A DNA stretch of 64,000 nt from Bordetella genomosp. 7 (GTDB lineage Bacteria; Pseudomonadota; Gammaproteobacteria; Burkholderiales; Burkholderiaceae_B): NCBI RefSeq assembly GCF_002261265.1, contig NZ_NEVK01000008.1, forward strand, positions 1 through 64,000, written 5' to 3'. Shown in pieces: positions 7,738 to 18,283 of the stretch; the first letter of the stretch is position 1; each line of letters starts with the position of its first letter. A program made the position numbers and the translations under genes. The notes below the pieces were generated by a model that worked only from the letters and a program-made list of their open reading frames with translations, did no database searches and was not told the origin of the DNA.

Positions 7738-9639
7738 TCAAGCCTTCAACAGCAACGCATTCATGCGCTTCACAAACGCCGCCGGATCGGCAATCTGCGC
7801 GCCTTCGGCCAGCAGCGCCTGATCCAGCAGCAGCCGCGCCCACTGTTCGAAATCGGCATCATCCGCATCGCGGATCTTCGTCACCAACGCGTGCTCCGGG
7901 TTGATCTCCAGCACCGGCTTCACGTCCGGCGCCTGCTGGCCGGCGGCCTTCAACATACGCAGCAGATGCGGGCTCAGTTCATTCTGGCCCACCACCACGC
8001 AAGCCGGCGAATCCACCAGGCGCAGCGTCACGCGCACTTCCTTCACCTGGTCTTGCAGCGACTTCTGCAGCCGCTCCACCAGCGGCTTGAACGTCTCGGC
8101 CACCTCGGTCTGGCGCTTCTTCTCGTCCTCGTCCGCCAGCGCTTCCAGGTCCAGCCCGCCCTTGGCCACCGACACCAGCGACTTGCCGTCGAACTCGCGC
8201 AGGTACGAAAGCATCCATTCGTCCACGCGATCCGACAACAGCAGAACCTCGATCCCCTTCTTGCGGAAGATCTCCAGATGCGGGCTGTTGCTGGCCGCGG
8301 TAAAGCTGTCGGCCGACACGTAGTAAATCTTGTCCTGCCCTTCCTTCATGCGCGACACATAATCAGCCAGCGAAACCGTCTGCGCGGCATCGCCCGTGTG
8401 CGTCGACGCAAAGCGCAGCAGCTTCGCGATGCGTTCCTGGTTGGACGGGTCCTCGCCCGTGCCTTCCTTCAGCACCTGGCCAAACTCCGTCCAGAAAGCG
8501 GCGTAATCTTCAGGCTTGTTCTCGGCCAGGTCTTCCAGCAGCGACAGCACCCGCTTGGCAGACCCTTCGCGTATCGCGCGCACATCGCGGCTTTCCTGCA
8601 GAATCTCGCGCGACACATTAAGCGGCAGGTCGGCCGAATCAATCACCCCGCGCACAAACCGCAGGTACGACGGCAGCAACTGCTCGGCATCGTCCATGAT
8701 GAACACGCGCTTGACATACAGCTTCACGCCGCGGCGGGCGTCGCGATCCCACAGGTCAAACGGCGCGTGCTTGGGCACATACAGCAACTGCGTATATTCA
8801 GTCCGGCCTTCCACGCGGTTGTGCGTCCAGGCCAGCGGATCATCATAGTCGTGCGAAATCGTCTTGTAGAACTCGCGATACTGCTCCTCGGTGATATCGC
8901 CCTTGCTGCGCGACCACAACGCATTGGCCTTGTTCACCGTTTCCAGCTCGTCGCGCCTGACCTGCTCGCCCTTATCGGCATCCCACTCTTCCTTGGCCAT
9001 CTGGATGGGCAGCGAAATGTGGTCGGAATAGCGCCGCAGAATCTCGCGCAGTTTCCAGCCATTGAGCAGTTCGTTCTCGTCGGCGCGCAGATGCAGCGTA
9101 ACGTCCGTGCCGCGCGTTTCTTTCTCGGCGGCCGCAATGCTGAACTCGCCCTGGCCGTCGGACTCCCAGCGAATGGCTTCCGACGAGCCCGCCCGCCGGC
9201 TCAGCACCGTTACCTTGTCGGCCACGATAAACGCAGAATAAAAACCCACGCCGAACTGGCCGATAAGCTGCGCGTCTTTCTGCTTGTCGCCCGTCAGCTG
9301 CGAAAAGAACTCGCGCGTGCCGGAACGGGCAATGGTGCCCAGATTGGCGATGGCCTCGTCGCGCGACAAGCCGATTCCATTATCCGAAATGGTGATGGTA
9401 CGGGCGCTCTTGTCGTAGTCCACCCGGATGGCCAGCTCGCCATCGCCTTGCAGCAGGTCGGGCTGATCAATCGCTTCAAACCGCAGCTTGTCGCAGGCGT
9501 CCGACGCATTGGACACCAGCTCGCGCAGGAAGATCTCTTTATTGCTGTACAGCGAGTGGATCATCAGGTGCAGCAGCTGCTTCACCTCGGCCTGAAAGCC
9601 CATGGTCTCGGGCGTAGAGGGCGTCGTGGTCTCAGTCAT
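7738..9639 (-). CDS. htpG: Molecular chaperone HtpG (bacterial Hsp90)
   Basis: ATP-dependent dimeric chaperone, 633 residues, full length. The N-terminal Bergerat ATP fold shows [13 protein letters not shown] (the metal-coordinating Asn), [23 protein letters not shown] and [10 protein letters not shown], then RGTDVTLHL; the middle domain has the catalytic-loop region [19 protein letters not shown]; the C-terminal dimerisation domain ends in [15 protein letters not shown]. The ATG at 9639 is convergent with the upstream Bug gene, with the palindrome array at its 3' end. A heat-shock promoter is expected but I do not see a clear one. Confidence 0.98.
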   Translation of the reverse strand: MTETTTPSTPETMGFQAEVKQLLHLMIHSLYSNKEIFLRELVSNASDACDKLRFEAIDQPDLLQGDGELAIRVDYDKSARTITISDNGIGLSRDEAIANLGTIARSGTREFFSQLTGDKQKDAQLIGQFGVGFYSAFIVADKVTVLSRRAGSSEAIRWESDGQGEFSIAAAEKETRGTDVTLHLRADENELLNGWKLREILRRYSDHISLPIQMAKEEWDADKGEQVRRDELETVNKANALWSRSKGDITEEQYREFYKTISHDYDDPLAWTHNRVEGRTEYTQLLYVPKHAPFDLWDRDARRGVKLYVKRVFIMDDAEQLLPSYLRFVRGVIDSADLPLNVSREILQESRDVRAIREGSAKRVLSLLEDLAENKPEDYAAFWTEFGQVLKEGTGEDPSNQERIAKLLRFASTHTGDAAQTVSLADYVSRMKEGQDKIYYVSADSFTAASNSPHLEIFRKKGIEVLLLSDRVDEWMLSYLREFDGKSLVSVAKGGLDLEALADEDEKKRQTEVAETFKPLVERLQKSLQDQVKEVRVTLRLVDSPACVVVGQNELSPHLLRMLKAAGQQAPDVKPVLEINPEHALVTKIRDADDADFEQWARLLLDQALLAEGAQIADPAAFVKRMNALLLKA

Positions 9640-9797
9640 AGTGGCATTTATGGTTTAAAAAACGGGACGGAACCCTGCGGCGCTGCCGCGGGCCCGCAAC
9701 CTCGTGGTCATAAAGGGCTCGCCAGTTATAGGGGCAATCCGCAGAATTTCAAGACCCCGGAGTATCGTTGGCCTATCACCCCTGAGCACCCAAGACA

Positions 9798-9811
9798 TTG
9801 TTTTTCGTCAA
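9798..9811 (+). promoter_or_regulatory. Possible FNR/DNR-type box upstream of azurin
   Basis: TTGTTTTTCGTCAA resembles the FNR/DNR consensus TTGAT-N4-ATCAA with one mismatch per half-site. It lies about 100 bases before the azurin start, in a 268-base intergenic region, and would fit oxygen-responsive control of an electron donor for denitrification. Confidence 0.4.
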
Positions 9812-9907
9812 GGTCGACACTCGCCCCCATCGATAAACTGTGCTCTTGTGCGACGCGTCACCGGCGTACCGCCCGGCTCGCCATCGCCTTATTACCGGAG
9901 ATTCCCC

Positions 9908-10357
9908 ATGTTGGTCAAAGCCTCACTCGCCATTCTGCTCTCGGCCGCCGCCCTGCCCGCGCTGGCCGCGCAGTGCGAAACCACCGTCGAAAGCAACGAC
10001 GCCATGCAGTTCCTCACCAAAGAAATCGTCGTCGACTCCAGCTGCAAGCAGTTCACCGTGCACCTGAAGCACGTGGGCAAAATGGCCAAGGCCGCCATGG
10101 GCCACAACTGGGTACTTACCAAGCAGGCCGACATGCAGCCCGTGGCCACCGACGGCATGAGCGCCGGGCTGGCCAACGACTACGTCAAGCAGGGCGACGC
10201 CCGCGTCATCGCGCACACCAAGGTCATCGGGGGCGGCGAATCCGACTCCGTCACGTTCGACACCGCCAAGCTGGCCGCTGGCGAAAACTACACGTTCTTC
10301 TGCTCGTTCCCCGGCCACTGGGCCATCATGAAGGGCACGCTCAAGCTGGGCAGCTGA
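9908..10357 (+). CDS. azu: Azurin (type 1 blue copper protein)
   Basis: Periplasmic blue copper electron carrier of 149 residues: a signal peptide of about 20 residues ends at ALPALA, and the mature protein starts [15 protein letters not shown], the standard azurin N-terminus. All copper ligands are visible: His in GHNWVL, Cys-His-Met in [12 protein letters not shown], and the structural disulfide cysteines near the N-terminus. It lies upstream of the nos operon and can donate electrons to denitrification reductases or to cytochrome oxidase. The ATG is preceded by the weak site CCGGAGATTCCCC. Identification is secure. Confidence 0.97.
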   Translation: MLVKASLAILLSAAALPALAAQCETTVESNDAMQFLTKEIVVDSSCKQFTVHLKHVGKMAKAAMGHNWVLTKQADMQPVATDGMSAGLANDYVKQGDARVIAHTKVIGGGESDSVTFDTAKLAAGENYTFFCSFPGHWAIMKGTLKLGS

Positions 10358-10380
10358 TCCGCCTCTAAGCATGCCATCGG

Positions 10381-10403
10381 GCGCCCCTAGCGGGCGCTTT
10401 TCT
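10381..10403 (+). terminator. Rho-independent terminator after azurin
   Basis: Stem GCGCCC / GGGCGC around a short loop, followed by TTTTCTTTT. It ends the azurin transcript, 24 bases after the stop codon. Confidence 0.85.
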
Positions 10404-10421
10404 TTTGCCTTTTGTTTCTAC

Positions 10422-10435
10422 TTGACTTCAGACAA
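10422..10435 (+). promoter_or_regulatory. Possible FNR/NNR-type box upstream of nosR
   Basis: TTGACTTCAGACAA is a TTGA-N6-ACAA type dyad (CTTG...CAAG arms) 58 bases before the nosR start. nos operons are usually switched on by CRP/FNR-family nitric oxide or oxygen sensors that bind such sites, so this is a reasonable operator candidate, although it departs from consensus at the inner bases. Confidence 0.4.
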
Positions 10436-10493
10436 GGCGGTATCCACGGCCACTGCTTAGCATGGTGCGCAAACAAGTTCACAGAGTTGTCGC

Positions 10494-12752
10494 ATGCCAA
10501 GGCGCACCGTTTCAGCAGGCTTCACCCCCACGTTTCGGGCGCTGTTTCTTCTTTTCCTTGCATTGGCCGCCCTGCTGGCCGCACCCGCCCACGCGCAACG
10601 CCTGGCTCACTTTCTTTCTGCGTACCCGCCCGCCGAACTCTACCCCGGCGCCGACCGCATCGGTCCGCCCGAAGGCAAGCCGCTCGCGGCCCGGGCCTAT
10701 GCCGGCAACCAGCCGCTTGGGTACGTCTACCTGACGACCGACATCGTCAACACCCGCGGCTATTCCAGCAAACCCATCGACATCATCGTCGCCCTGGCCG
10801 ACAACGGCCAAATCGCCGGCGCACGCCTGGTCGAACACCACGAACCCATCGTCCTCATCGGCATCCCGCAATCCAAGGTCGAAGCCTTCATCCATGGCTA
10901 CGTGGGGCTGAACTTCATCGAATCCCCGCCGCGCCATGGCGCCCCGCCGCCTGTCGACATCATCAGCGGCGCCACGGTCACCCTGATGGTCATCGGCGAC
11001 AGCATCACCCGCTCGGCCATCGCCGTGGCCCGCGCCCACGGCATAGGCGGCGCGGCCCAGCCATCCGCCCCAGGCCAGGCTCCGGCCCAATCCGCGCCCG
11101 CGCGCGAACCCGACCCCACACTGGGGCCCGCCCAGTCCTGGCAAACCCTGCTCGACAACGGCGCCGTCCGGCGCCTGCAGCTATCGGTCGGCGACGTCAA
11201 CCAGGCGTTCGCCCAAACCGGCCGCGCCGATGCCGCCGCGCGCCCCGAAACCTCCGACCCTGCCGATACTTTCATCGACCTGTACGCAGCCCTGGTCAGC
11301 GTGCCCACCATCGGCCGCAGCCTGCTGGGCGACGCCGCCTGGCAGCACCTGTCGCAGCGGCTCTCGCCCGGCCAGCATGCCCTGCTCGTCGCCGGCAACG
11401 GGGCATATTCGTTCAAAGGCTCGGGCTACGTGCGGGGCGGCATCTTCGACCGCATCGAAATCATCCAGCAAGACGCCAGCTTCCGGTTCCGCGACCGCAA
11501 TCATCAACGCCTGGCCGACGTCGTCGCGGCCGGCGCGCCGGCGTTTTCCGAAGTCGCCCTGTTTGTCGTGCCCGACGACGCCAGCTTCCATCCCGTGCAG
11601 CCCTGGCGCCTGCAACTCATGGTGCAACGCGTGCTTAGCGTGCAGGACAAAGCCTTCGTCACCTTCGACCTGCCCTACGAACTGCCCCAGGCCTATACCC
11701 GCCCAACCGCTGCAGCGTCGCAGTTCGAGCCGGCGCCCCCAGCGCCGGCCCAGGCCACGCCCCATGACGCGCCCGCCCTCGACGCCGCCCCCGCCCTCTG
11801 GAAACAGATCTGGGCCGCCAAACAAGGGCAAGTGACCATCCTGGCCATCGGCCTAGCGGTACTGGTGGGTATCTTCTTCTTCCAGGACCAGCTCGCCCGC
11901 CGCCCCATTCTGTACGACCGCACCCGCCTGGCGTTCCTGGCCTTCACACTCTTCTGGATCGGCTGGTACGCGCAGGCCCAGCTGTCGGTCGTCAACGTTC
12001 TGACGTTCACCACGGCGCTGCGCAACGAATTCCGCTGGGACGCCTTCCTGATGGACCCGCTGGTGTTCCTGCTGTGGTGCGCCACCGCCATCTCCATGGT
12101 GTTCTGGAACCGCGGCGCCTTCTGCGGCTGGCTGTGCCCCTTCGGCGCGCTGCAAGAACTCGCCAACCGCGCGGCCCGGCGGCTGGGCGTCCGGCAGATT
12201 GCCGTTGCGCACGGAGTCAACCAGCGCCTGGCCACACTCAAATACGTCATCTTCCTGCTGCTGTTCGGTTTCTCGCTGTACGACCTGGCCTTTGCCGAGC
12301 GCCTGGCCGAAGTCGAACCCTTCAAAACGGCCATCATCCTGCGCTTCCTGCGCGACTGGCCTTACGTGGTGTTCGCCGTGCTGCTGCTGGTGGCAAGCCT
12401 GTTTATCGAGCGCTTCTTCTGCCGATACCTGTGTCCGCTTGGCGCCGCCCTGGCCATTCCTGCGCGCCTGCGTGTCTTCAACTGGCTGCGCCGCTACCAC
12501 GAATGCGGCAACCCCTGCCAGCGCTGCAACGTCGAATGCCCCGTTCAGGCCATCGAACCCACCGGGGCCATCAACCCCAACGAATGCATCCAATGCCTGC
12601 ACTGCCAGATGCTGTACCACCACGAGGGCAAGTGCCCTCACCTGATCCAGAAAAAGGCCAGGCGCGAACGCCGCAAGGCGCCACCCCACGAGGCCGTGCT
12701 GCAGCGCATGCCCAGCCCCAAGGTCCACGCCGAGCCGCCCGCCGATTTCTGA
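10494..12752 (+). CDS. nosR: NosR, flavo-iron-sulfur regulator/electron donor for N2O reductase
   Basis: Inner-membrane protein of 752 residues needed for expression and activity of N2O reductase. After a signal sequence (to about residue 34, ...APAHA) comes a periplasmic FMN-binding domain with the covalent flavin motif SGATVT (near residue 160), then several membrane helices, and a C-terminal cytoplasmic polyferredoxin part with [21 protein letters not shown], and two [4Fe-4S] motifs [13 protein letters not shown] and [18 protein letters not shown]. Domain order and length are those of full NosR. It leads the nos operon, 37 bases ahead of nosZ. Confidence 0.96.
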   Translation: MPRRTVSAGFTPTFRALFLLFLALAALLAAPAHAQRLAHFLSAYPPAELYPGADRIGPPEGKPLAARAYAGNQPLGYVYLTTDIVNTRGYSSKPIDIIVALADNGQIAGARLVEHHEPIVLIGIPQSKVEAFIHGYVGLNFIESPPRHGAPPPVDIISGATVTLMVIGDSITRSAIAVARAHGIGGAAQPSAPGQAPAQSAPAREPDPTLGPAQSWQTLLDNGAVRRLQLSVGDVNQAFAQTGRADAAARPETSDPADTFIDLYAALVSVPTIGRSLLGDAAWQHLSQRLSPGQHALLVAGNGAYSFKGSGYVRGGIFDRIEIIQQDASFRFRDRNHQRLADVVAAGAPAFSEVALFVVPDDASFHPVQPWRLQLMVQRVLSVQDKAFVTFDLPYELPQAYTRPTAAASQFEPAPPAPAQATPHDAPALDAAPALWKQIWAAKQGQVTILAIGLAVLVGIFFFQDQLARRPILYDRTRLAFLAFTLFWIGWYAQAQLSVVNVLTFTTALRNEFRWDAFLMDPLVFLLWCATAISMVFWNRGAFCGWLCPFGALQELANRAARRLGVRQIAVAHGVNQRLATLKYVIFLLLFGFSLYDLAFAERLAEVEPFKTAIILRFLRDWPYVVFAVLLLVASLFIERFFCRYLCPLGAALAIPARLRVFNWLRRYHECGNPCQRCNVECPVQAIEPTGAINPNECIQCLHCQMLYHHEGKCPHLIQKKARRERRKAPPHEAVLQRMPSPKVHAEPPADF

Positions 12753-12789
12753 CCCACCGGCACCACGCCAACACTCACTAGGAGTAACC

Positions 12790-14697
12790 ATGTCCGATCA
12801 GAAACCAGACCGAACCGGACTCAGCCGCCGGGGCTTCCTGGGCACCGCCGCATTGTCCGGCGCCGCAGGGCTCATGGGCGGCGCGCACCTGACCGGCGCG
12901 CACGCCAAAGACAACAAATCGGCCGGGCAGTCTGGCCACATCGCCCCCGGAGAACTCGACGAATACTACGCGTTCAACTCCGGAGGCCAATCGGGCGAAG
13001 TCCGCATCCTGGGTCTGCCGTCCATGCGCGAACTCATGCGCATCCCGGTGTTCAACCATTGCAGCGCCACCGGCTGGGGCGTCACCAACGAAAGCCGCCG
13101 CGTACTTACCGAGGGCCTCACGCCTGAAACCCGCGAGTTCCTCAAAGACAAGGGCGGCGTGTTCCTCAATGGTGATGCCCATCACCCGCACATGTCGTTC
13201 ACCGACAGCACCTACGACGGGCGCTACATCTTCATCAACGACAAGGCCAACAATCGCGTCGCCCGCATCCGCTGCGACGTGATGAAAACCGACAAAATCA
13301 TCGAAATCCCCAACGCGTCGGGCATTCACGGCCTGCGTCCGCAACGCTATCCGCGCACGGGCTACGTGTTTGCCAACGGCGAACACATCGTCCCGCTGCC
13401 CAACGACGGCATCAAAACCGACAACCCCAAAGAAAACTACTTTGCCATCTACACCGCCATCGACGGCGACACCATGAAAGTCGCCTGGCAGGTGCTGGTA
13501 GACGGCAACCTCGACAACGGCGACGCCGACTACCAGGGCAAATACGCCTTCGCCACCTGCTACAACTCCGAAAAAGGGGTAACCGTCGAAGAAGCCTCGG
13601 CCAACGAGCAAGACTGGGTCGTGGTCTTCAACATCAAGCGCATCGAAGCCGCCGTCAAGGCCGGCGACTTCAAAACCATGGGCGGCGTGCCCGTTGTCGA
13701 CGGCCGGCACGGCTCCAAGTACACGCGCTACATTCCGGTGCCCAACTCGCCGCACGGCTGCAACGCCGCGCCCGACGGCATCCACGTCGTGCTCAACGGC
13801 AAGCTCTCGCCCACTGTCACCGTGCTAGACGTTCGCAAGCTCGACGACCTGTTCGACGACAAAATCCAGCCGCGCGACTGCGTGGTGGCCGAACCGCAGC
13901 TGGGCCTGGGCCCCCTGCACACCGCCTTCGACGGCCGGGGCAACGCCTACACCACGCTGTTCATCGACAGCCAGATGGTCAAGTGGAACATCGACAAGGC
14001 GCGCCGCGCCTACCAGGGCGAAAACGTCGACCCCATCCTGCAGAAGCTGGACGTGCACTACCAGCCCGGGCACAACCACAGCACCATGGGCGAAACCCGC
14101 GAAGCCGACGGCAAGTGGCTGGTGTCGCTGAACAAGTTCTCGAAAGACCGCTTCCTGAACGTAGGGCCGCTCAAACCCGAAAACGACCAGCTGATCGACA
14201 TCTCGGGCGACGAAATGAAGCTGGTGCACGATGGCCCCAGCTTCGCCGAACCCCACGACATGCTGCTGGTGCACCGGTCCAAGGTTCATCCGGTCAGCGC
14301 CTGGAAGCGCGACGACCCCATGTGGGAAGACGCCCGCCAGATGGCCAAGAAAGACGGCGTGGTGCTCGAAGAAGCCGCCAAGGTCGTACGCGACGGCAAC
14401 AAGGTGCGCGTGTACATGATCGCCGTCGCGCCCATGTTCAGCATCCAGCACTTCGAAGTCAACCAGGGCGATGAAGTCACCGTCGTCGTCACCAACATGG
14501 AAGTCATCGAAGACCTTACCCACGGCTTCACGCTCGAAGGCCACGGCATCGCCATGGAAATCGGGCCGCAGGCCACGGCGTCGGTCACCTTCACTGCCGA
14601 CCGGCCAGGGGTCTACTGGTACTACTGCCAGTGGTTCTGCCATGCGCTGCACATGGAAATGTCCGGGCGCATGATCGTGCGGCCCAAAAAGGCCTAG
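12790..14697 (+). CDS. nosZ: Nitrous-oxide reductase NosZ
   Basis: Periplasmic multicopper enzyme that reduces N2O to N2, the last step of denitrification. The 635-residue precursor begins with a Tat signal ([13 protein letters not shown]), so this is a clade I, Tat-exported NosZ. The N-terminal seven-bladed propeller carries the CuZ histidines, visible in [20 protein letters not shown] and [10 protein letters not shown]; the C-terminal cupredoxin domain has the CuA site [16 protein letters not shown]. The ribosome site AGGAGTAACC is strong. It is intact with no missing ligands that I can see. Confidence 0.98.
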   Translation: MSDQKPDRTGLSRRGFLGTAALSGAAGLMGGAHLTGAHAKDNKSAGQSGHIAPGELDEYYAFNSGGQSGEVRILGLPSMRELMRIPVFNHCSATGWGVTNESRRVLTEGLTPETREFLKDKGGVFLNGDAHHPHMSFTDSTYDGRYIFINDKANNRVARIRCDVMKTDKIIEIPNASGIHGLRPQRYPRTGYVFANGEHIVPLPNDGIKTDNPKENYFAIYTAIDGDTMKVAWQVLVDGNLDNGDADYQGKYAFATCYNSEKGVTVEEASANEQDWVVVFNIKRIEAAVKAGDFKTMGGVPVVDGRHGSKYTRYIPVPNSPHGCNAAPDGIHVVLNGKLSPTVTVLDVRKLDDLFDDKIQPRDCVVAEPQLGLGPLHTAFDGRGNAYTTLFIDSQMVKWNIDKARRAYQGENVDPILQKLDVHYQPGHNHSTMGETREADGKWLVSLNKFSKDRFLNVGPLKPENDQLIDISGDEMKLVHDGPSFAEPHDMLLVHRSKVHPVSAWKRDDPMWEDARQMAKKDGVVLEEAAKVVRDGNKVRVYMIAVAPMFSIQHFEVNQGDEVTVVVTNMEVIEDLTHGFTLEGHGIAMEIGPQATASVTFTADRPGVYWYYCQWFCHALHMEMSGRMIVRPKKA

Positions 14698-14702
14698 CGC
14701 GC

Positions 14703-15998
14703 ATGCCTGATGTGCCTCGCGCCGCCTTGCGCGGCGCAGCCGCCATCGCCGCCGTCCTGGCCGGGCTTGCCCTGGCCGGCACGGCGGCATCGGCCGTCAT
14801 TCAGGTACCGCCCGGCGCCGATCTGCAGCAGGCCGTATCGAATGCCGGCGAAGGCGATATCTTGCAGCTGGCGCCCGGCACTTACCCGGGCAACCTGGTC
14901 ATCTCCAAACCGCTTACGCTCGAAGGCCCGCCCGACCGGTCCGCCGTCATCGTAGGCGAGCGCCGCGGCCGCACCGTATGGGTGCAGGCGCCGCACGTCA
15001 CCCTGCGCCACCTGGGCATCCGCCAGTCGGGGCTGAGCCTGCCCGACATGGACGCCGGCGTCTTCCTCGACCGCACGGCCCACCACGCCGTCGTCGAGCA
15101 CAACGACATCATCGACAACCTCATGGGCGTGTACGTATGGGGCCCCACCGCCGCCCTGGTACGCGCCAACCGCATCGTCGGCAACACCGAACTGCGCATG
15201 TCCGAACGGGGCAACGGCGTATCCGTATGGAACAGCCCCGGCAGCCGGGTGTTGAACAACGACATATCCGCCGGGCGCGACGGCATCTTTTCCAACACCA
15301 GCAAAAACAACCTGTTCAGCGGCAACCGCTTCCGCCAGCTGCGCTATGCGGTGCACTACATGTACACCAACGACAGCGAAGTCAGCGACAACATTTCCGA
15401 AGACAACGACATCGGCTACGCCATCATGTATTCGCACCGGCTGGTGGTGCGCAACAACGTAGCGCTGCGCAGCCGCGACCAGGGCCTGATGTTCAACTAC
15501 GCCAACGACGCCACCATTACCGGCAACAGCGTGCGCGGCGGCGGCAAATGCGCGTTTCTGTACAACGCCAACAACAACCGCTTCGAACTCAACCACTTTC
15601 AGGATTGCGACATCGGCATTCACTTCACCGCCGGGTCCGACGGCAACACCATATCCGGCAACGCGTTCATCAACAACCAGAACCAGGTCAAGTACGTGGG
15701 CACCCGCGTCATCGACTGGTCTCGCGACGGCCGGGGCAACTACTGGAGCGACAACACCGCCTTCGACCTCGATGGCGACGGCATTGCCGACACGGCATAT
15801 CGCCCCAACGGCATCATCGACCAGATCCTCTGGCGCGCTCCCGCCGCCCGCATCCTGCTCAACAGCCCAGCCGTATCCATCGTGCGCTGGGCGCAGGCAC
15901 AGTTTCCCGCACTGCTGCCCGGCGGCGTCATCGACAGCGCGCCCCTGATGCGCCCGCCGCCGCTGCCGGCCGCCGTTTCACACGAAGCATCGCCATGA
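14703..15998 (+). CDS. nosD: NosD, periplasmic copper-site maturation protein
   Basis: A 431-residue periplasmic protein needed for CuZ assembly in NosZ. It starts with a signal peptide (RGAAAIAAVLAGLALAGTAASA) and consists of a right-handed parallel beta-helix with many short repeats rich in N-N-x-F/I (for example GNRFRQLRYAVHYMYTNDS, VSGN-like turns, ITGNSVRGGG), typical of carbohydrate-binding CASH domains. The start ATG at 14703 lies five bases after nosZ. The stop overlaps the nosF start by four bases (ATGA). NosD works with the NosFY ABC transporter. Confidence 0.95.
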   Translation: MPDVPRAALRGAAAIAAVLAGLALAGTAASAVIQVPPGADLQQAVSNAGEGDILQLAPGTYPGNLVISKPLTLEGPPDRSAVIVGERRGRTVWVQAPHVTLRHLGIRQSGLSLPDMDAGVFLDRTAHHAVVEHNDIIDNLMGVYVWGPTAALVRANRIVGNTELRMSERGNGVSVWNSPGSRVLNNDISAGRDGIFSNTSKNNLFSGNRFRQLRYAVHYMYTNDSEVSDNISEDNDIGYAIMYSHRLVVRNNVALRSRDQGLMFNYANDATITGNSVRGGGKCAFLYNANNNRFELNHFQDCDIGIHFTAGSDGNTISGNAFINNQNQVKYVGTRVIDWSRDGRGNYWSDNTAFDLDGDGIADTAYRPNGIIDQILWRAPAARILLNSPAVSIVRWAQAQFPALLPGGVIDSAPLMRPPPLPAAVSHEASP

Positions 15999-16900
15999 CC
16001 ACCACGCAAGTCGAACTTGCCGCCGCCGCCCGGCATTACGGCGCCCATCGCGCGCTGGACGGCGTGCATCTGCAATTGCAGGCCGGCGAATGCGTCGCCC
16101 TGGCCGGCCACAACGGCGCCGGCAAAAGCACGCTGATCAAGCTCATACTGGGTCTTATCCGCCCCACCCAGGGCCGCGTACTGCTCATGGGGCACGACGC
16201 CGCCAGCCGCCAGGCCGCGCGCCTGCGCCATCACATCGGTTACCTGCCCGAAACCGTGGCCCTGCACCCCGCCATGACCGGCGCCGAAACCCTGGACTTC
16301 TACGCCCGCCTCAAGCGCCAGCCCGTGGGGCGCAACGCCGCCCTGCTCGAGCGCGTGGGCATCGCCGACGCCGCCCGGCGGCGCGTGGGCGGCTATTCCA
16401 AAGGCATGCGCCAGCGCCTGGCATTGGCCCAGGCCTTGCTGGGCCAGCCGCGCATCCTGCTGCTGGACGAACCCACCACCGGCCTGGACCCGGCCTCGCG
16501 CCTGATGTTCTACGACATCGTGCGCGAACTGCGCAACGCCGGCGCCACCGTCCTGATCAGCACCCACGCCCTGGCCGAAATCGCGTCCCAGGTCGACCGC
16601 GTCATCATCATGAAGCGCGGCCGCAAAATCGCCGACGGCACGCTTGCACAATTGCGCCAATCCATCGGCATCCCCCTGCGTATCGCCGTCACCCTGTCGC
16701 AACCGGCGCCCGCCCATGCCCTGCCCCACCCCTGGCAGCAAACCGCGCCCGCGCGCTTCGAATGCCTGTGCACCGAAGCCAGCAAGGTCGACACCTTGCG
16801 CGGCCTGGGGGCCATCAGCCTGCCCATTGCCGATATCGACGTCCACGCGCCCAGCCTGGACGAAATCTACGCGCACCTGCTCGAACGGACCCCATCATGA
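15995..16900 (+). CDS. nosF: NosF, ABC transporter ATP-binding subunit
   Basis: Cytoplasmic ATPase (301 residues) of the NosFY transporter that supplies a sulfur species or processed copper ligand for CuZ formation. Walker A is GHNGAGKST near residue 40, the ABC signature YSKGMRQRLALAQAL near 135, Walker B ILLLDEPTTGLDP near 155, and the switch histidine is in STHALAE. The ATG overlaps the nosD stop and its own stop overlaps the nosY start, both by four bases, so the set is translationally coupled. Confidence 0.95.
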   Translation: MTTTQVELAAAARHYGAHRALDGVHLQLQAGECVALAGHNGAGKSTLIKLILGLIRPTQGRVLLMGHDAASRQAARLRHHIGYLPETVALHPAMTGAETLDFYARLKRQPVGRNAALLERVGIADAARRRVGGYSKGMRQRLALAQALLGQPRILLLDEPTTGLDPASRLMFYDIVRELRNAGATVLISTHALAEIASQVDRVIIMKRGRKIADGTLAQLRQSIGIPLRIAVTLSQPAPAHALPHPWQQTAPARFECLCTEASKVDTLRGLGAISLPIADIDVHAPSLDEIYAHLLERTPS

Positions 16901-17727
16901 ACGCCGTACTCGCCATCATCGGCAAAGAAATCCGCGACGGCCTGCGCAACCGATGGGTGCTGGCCACAGCGCTGCTGCTGGCCGCGCTGGCGCTGTCCCT
17001 GGGCCTGCTGGGCAGCGCGCCCACCGGCGACGTCAAGGTCGACCCGCTTACCGTCACCGTCGTCAGCCTGTCCAGCCTGTCGATCTTCCTGGTGCCGCTC
17101 ATCGCCATGCTGCTGGCCTACGACGCCATCGTCGGCGAAATCGACCGCGGCACACTGGCCCTGCTGCTCAGCTACCCCGTATCGCGCTGGCAGGTCATCG
17201 TAGGCAAATTCATCGGGCACCTGGCCATCCTGGCCCTGGCCACCACGGCCGGCTACGGCTTTGCCGGCCTGGCATTGCAGTGGCTGCACGGCGGGGCCGA
17301 CGCCGCCGCATGGCGCCCCTTCGCCATGCTGATCGCCGCCAGCGTGCTGCTGGGCGCCAGCTTCCTGGCCATGGGTTACCTCATCAGCACCCTGGTGCGC
17401 GAACGCGCCACCGCGGCGGGCATCGCCATCGCCGTCTGGCTGTTCTTCGTCGTCATCTACGACATGGCCCTGCTGGGCCTGCTCGCCGCCGACCAGGGCC
17501 GCAGCGTCACCCCCGCAGTACTCGACATCCTGCTGCTGCTCAACCCATCCGATGTCTACCGGCTGATGAACCTTACCGGCTTCGAAAACATCGCCATGTA
17601 CGCCGGCATGGCAGGCGTCGGCAGCCAGGCCAGCCTGGCCGTGTCCACCCTGGCACTGGCCCAGCTGCTGTGGATCGCCGTTCCCTTCCTGCTGGCGGCC
17701 CTGTGCTTTCAACGCAAATCCCTATGA
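16897..17727 (+). CDS. nosY: NosY, ABC transporter permease subunit
   Basis: A 276-residue ABC-2 type membrane permease that pairs with NosF. It has about six membrane helices starting at WVLATALLLAALALSLGLLG, with the coupling segment DAIVGEIDRGTLALLLSYPVSRWQ (split in sense over the conserved cytoplasmic loop). ATGA overlaps with nosF upstream and nosL downstream show tight coupling. Confidence 0.94.
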   Translation: MNAVLAIIGKEIRDGLRNRWVLATALLLAALALSLGLLGSAPTGDVKVDPLTVTVVSLSSLSIFLVPLIAMLLAYDAIVGEIDRGTLALLLSYPVSRWQVIVGKFIGHLAILALATTAGYGFAGLALQWLHGGADAAAWRPFAMLIAASVLLGASFLAMGYLISTLVRERATAAGIAIAVWLFFVVIYDMALLGLLAADQGRSVTPAVLDILLLLNPSDVYRLMNLTGFENIAMYAGMAGVGSQASLAVSTLALAQLLWIAVPFLLAALCFQRKSL

Positions 17728-18269
17728 ACCCATTGCACCACCTTCGCCGCCCCGCCCGGCTGCTGGCCGGCGCACTGCTGGTGGCCACCCTGGCCGCCTG
17801 CGGCAACGACACCCAACAGGCGGCCGACATGCCGGCCCCCCACACCAACCTGGCCGACGCCGTCGGCCACTACTGCAGCATGGCGCTTGACGAACACACC
17901 GGCCCCAAAGGCCAGATCTTCCTGCAGGGGCGCGACACGCCCGTATGGTTCTCGGCCATCAAGCAAGTCTTCGCCTACACCGTACTGCCCGAAGAACCCA
18001 AAACCATCCGCGCCATCTACGTCAACGACATGGCAGGCGCCGAACTCGGCCACGAACCCGATCCGGCCGCCTGGATAGACGCCCGCCAGGCCCACTACGT
18101 CATCGAAAGCCGCTACATCGGCGGCATGGGCGCCGAAGACGCCATGCCATTCAGCCAGCGCAGCCAGGCCGAAGCGTTCGCCCAGATCCACGGCGGCCGC
18201 GTGCTGGGCTTTGCCGACATACCCGAAAACTACATCTTCTCGCAACAGCCGCCCGTCGCGGCCCCCTGA
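17724..18269 (+). CDS. nosL: NosL, copper-chaperone lipoprotein
   Basis: Outer- or inner-membrane lipoprotein of 181 residues that binds Cu(I) and delivers it to NosZ. The lipoprotein signal ends at the lipobox LAAC (cysteine near residue 32). The conserved segment HYCSMALDEHTGPKGQIFL holds the copper-ligand region (Cys and Met), followed by WFSAIKQVFAYTVLPEEPK and the terminal GGMGAEDAMPFSQRSQAEAF, all typical of NosL. It overlaps nosY by four bases. Confidence 0.95.
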   Translation: MNPLHHLRRPARLLAGALLVATLAACGNDTQQAADMPAPHTNLADAVGHYCSMALDEHTGPKGQIFLQGRDTPVWFSAIKQVFAYTVLPEEPKTIRAIYVNDMAGAELGHEPDPAAWIDARQAHYVIESRYIGGMGAEDAMPFSQRSQAEAFAQIHGGRVLGFADIPENYIFSQQPPVAAP

Positions 18270-18283
18270 TCGTCGAGACCAAC

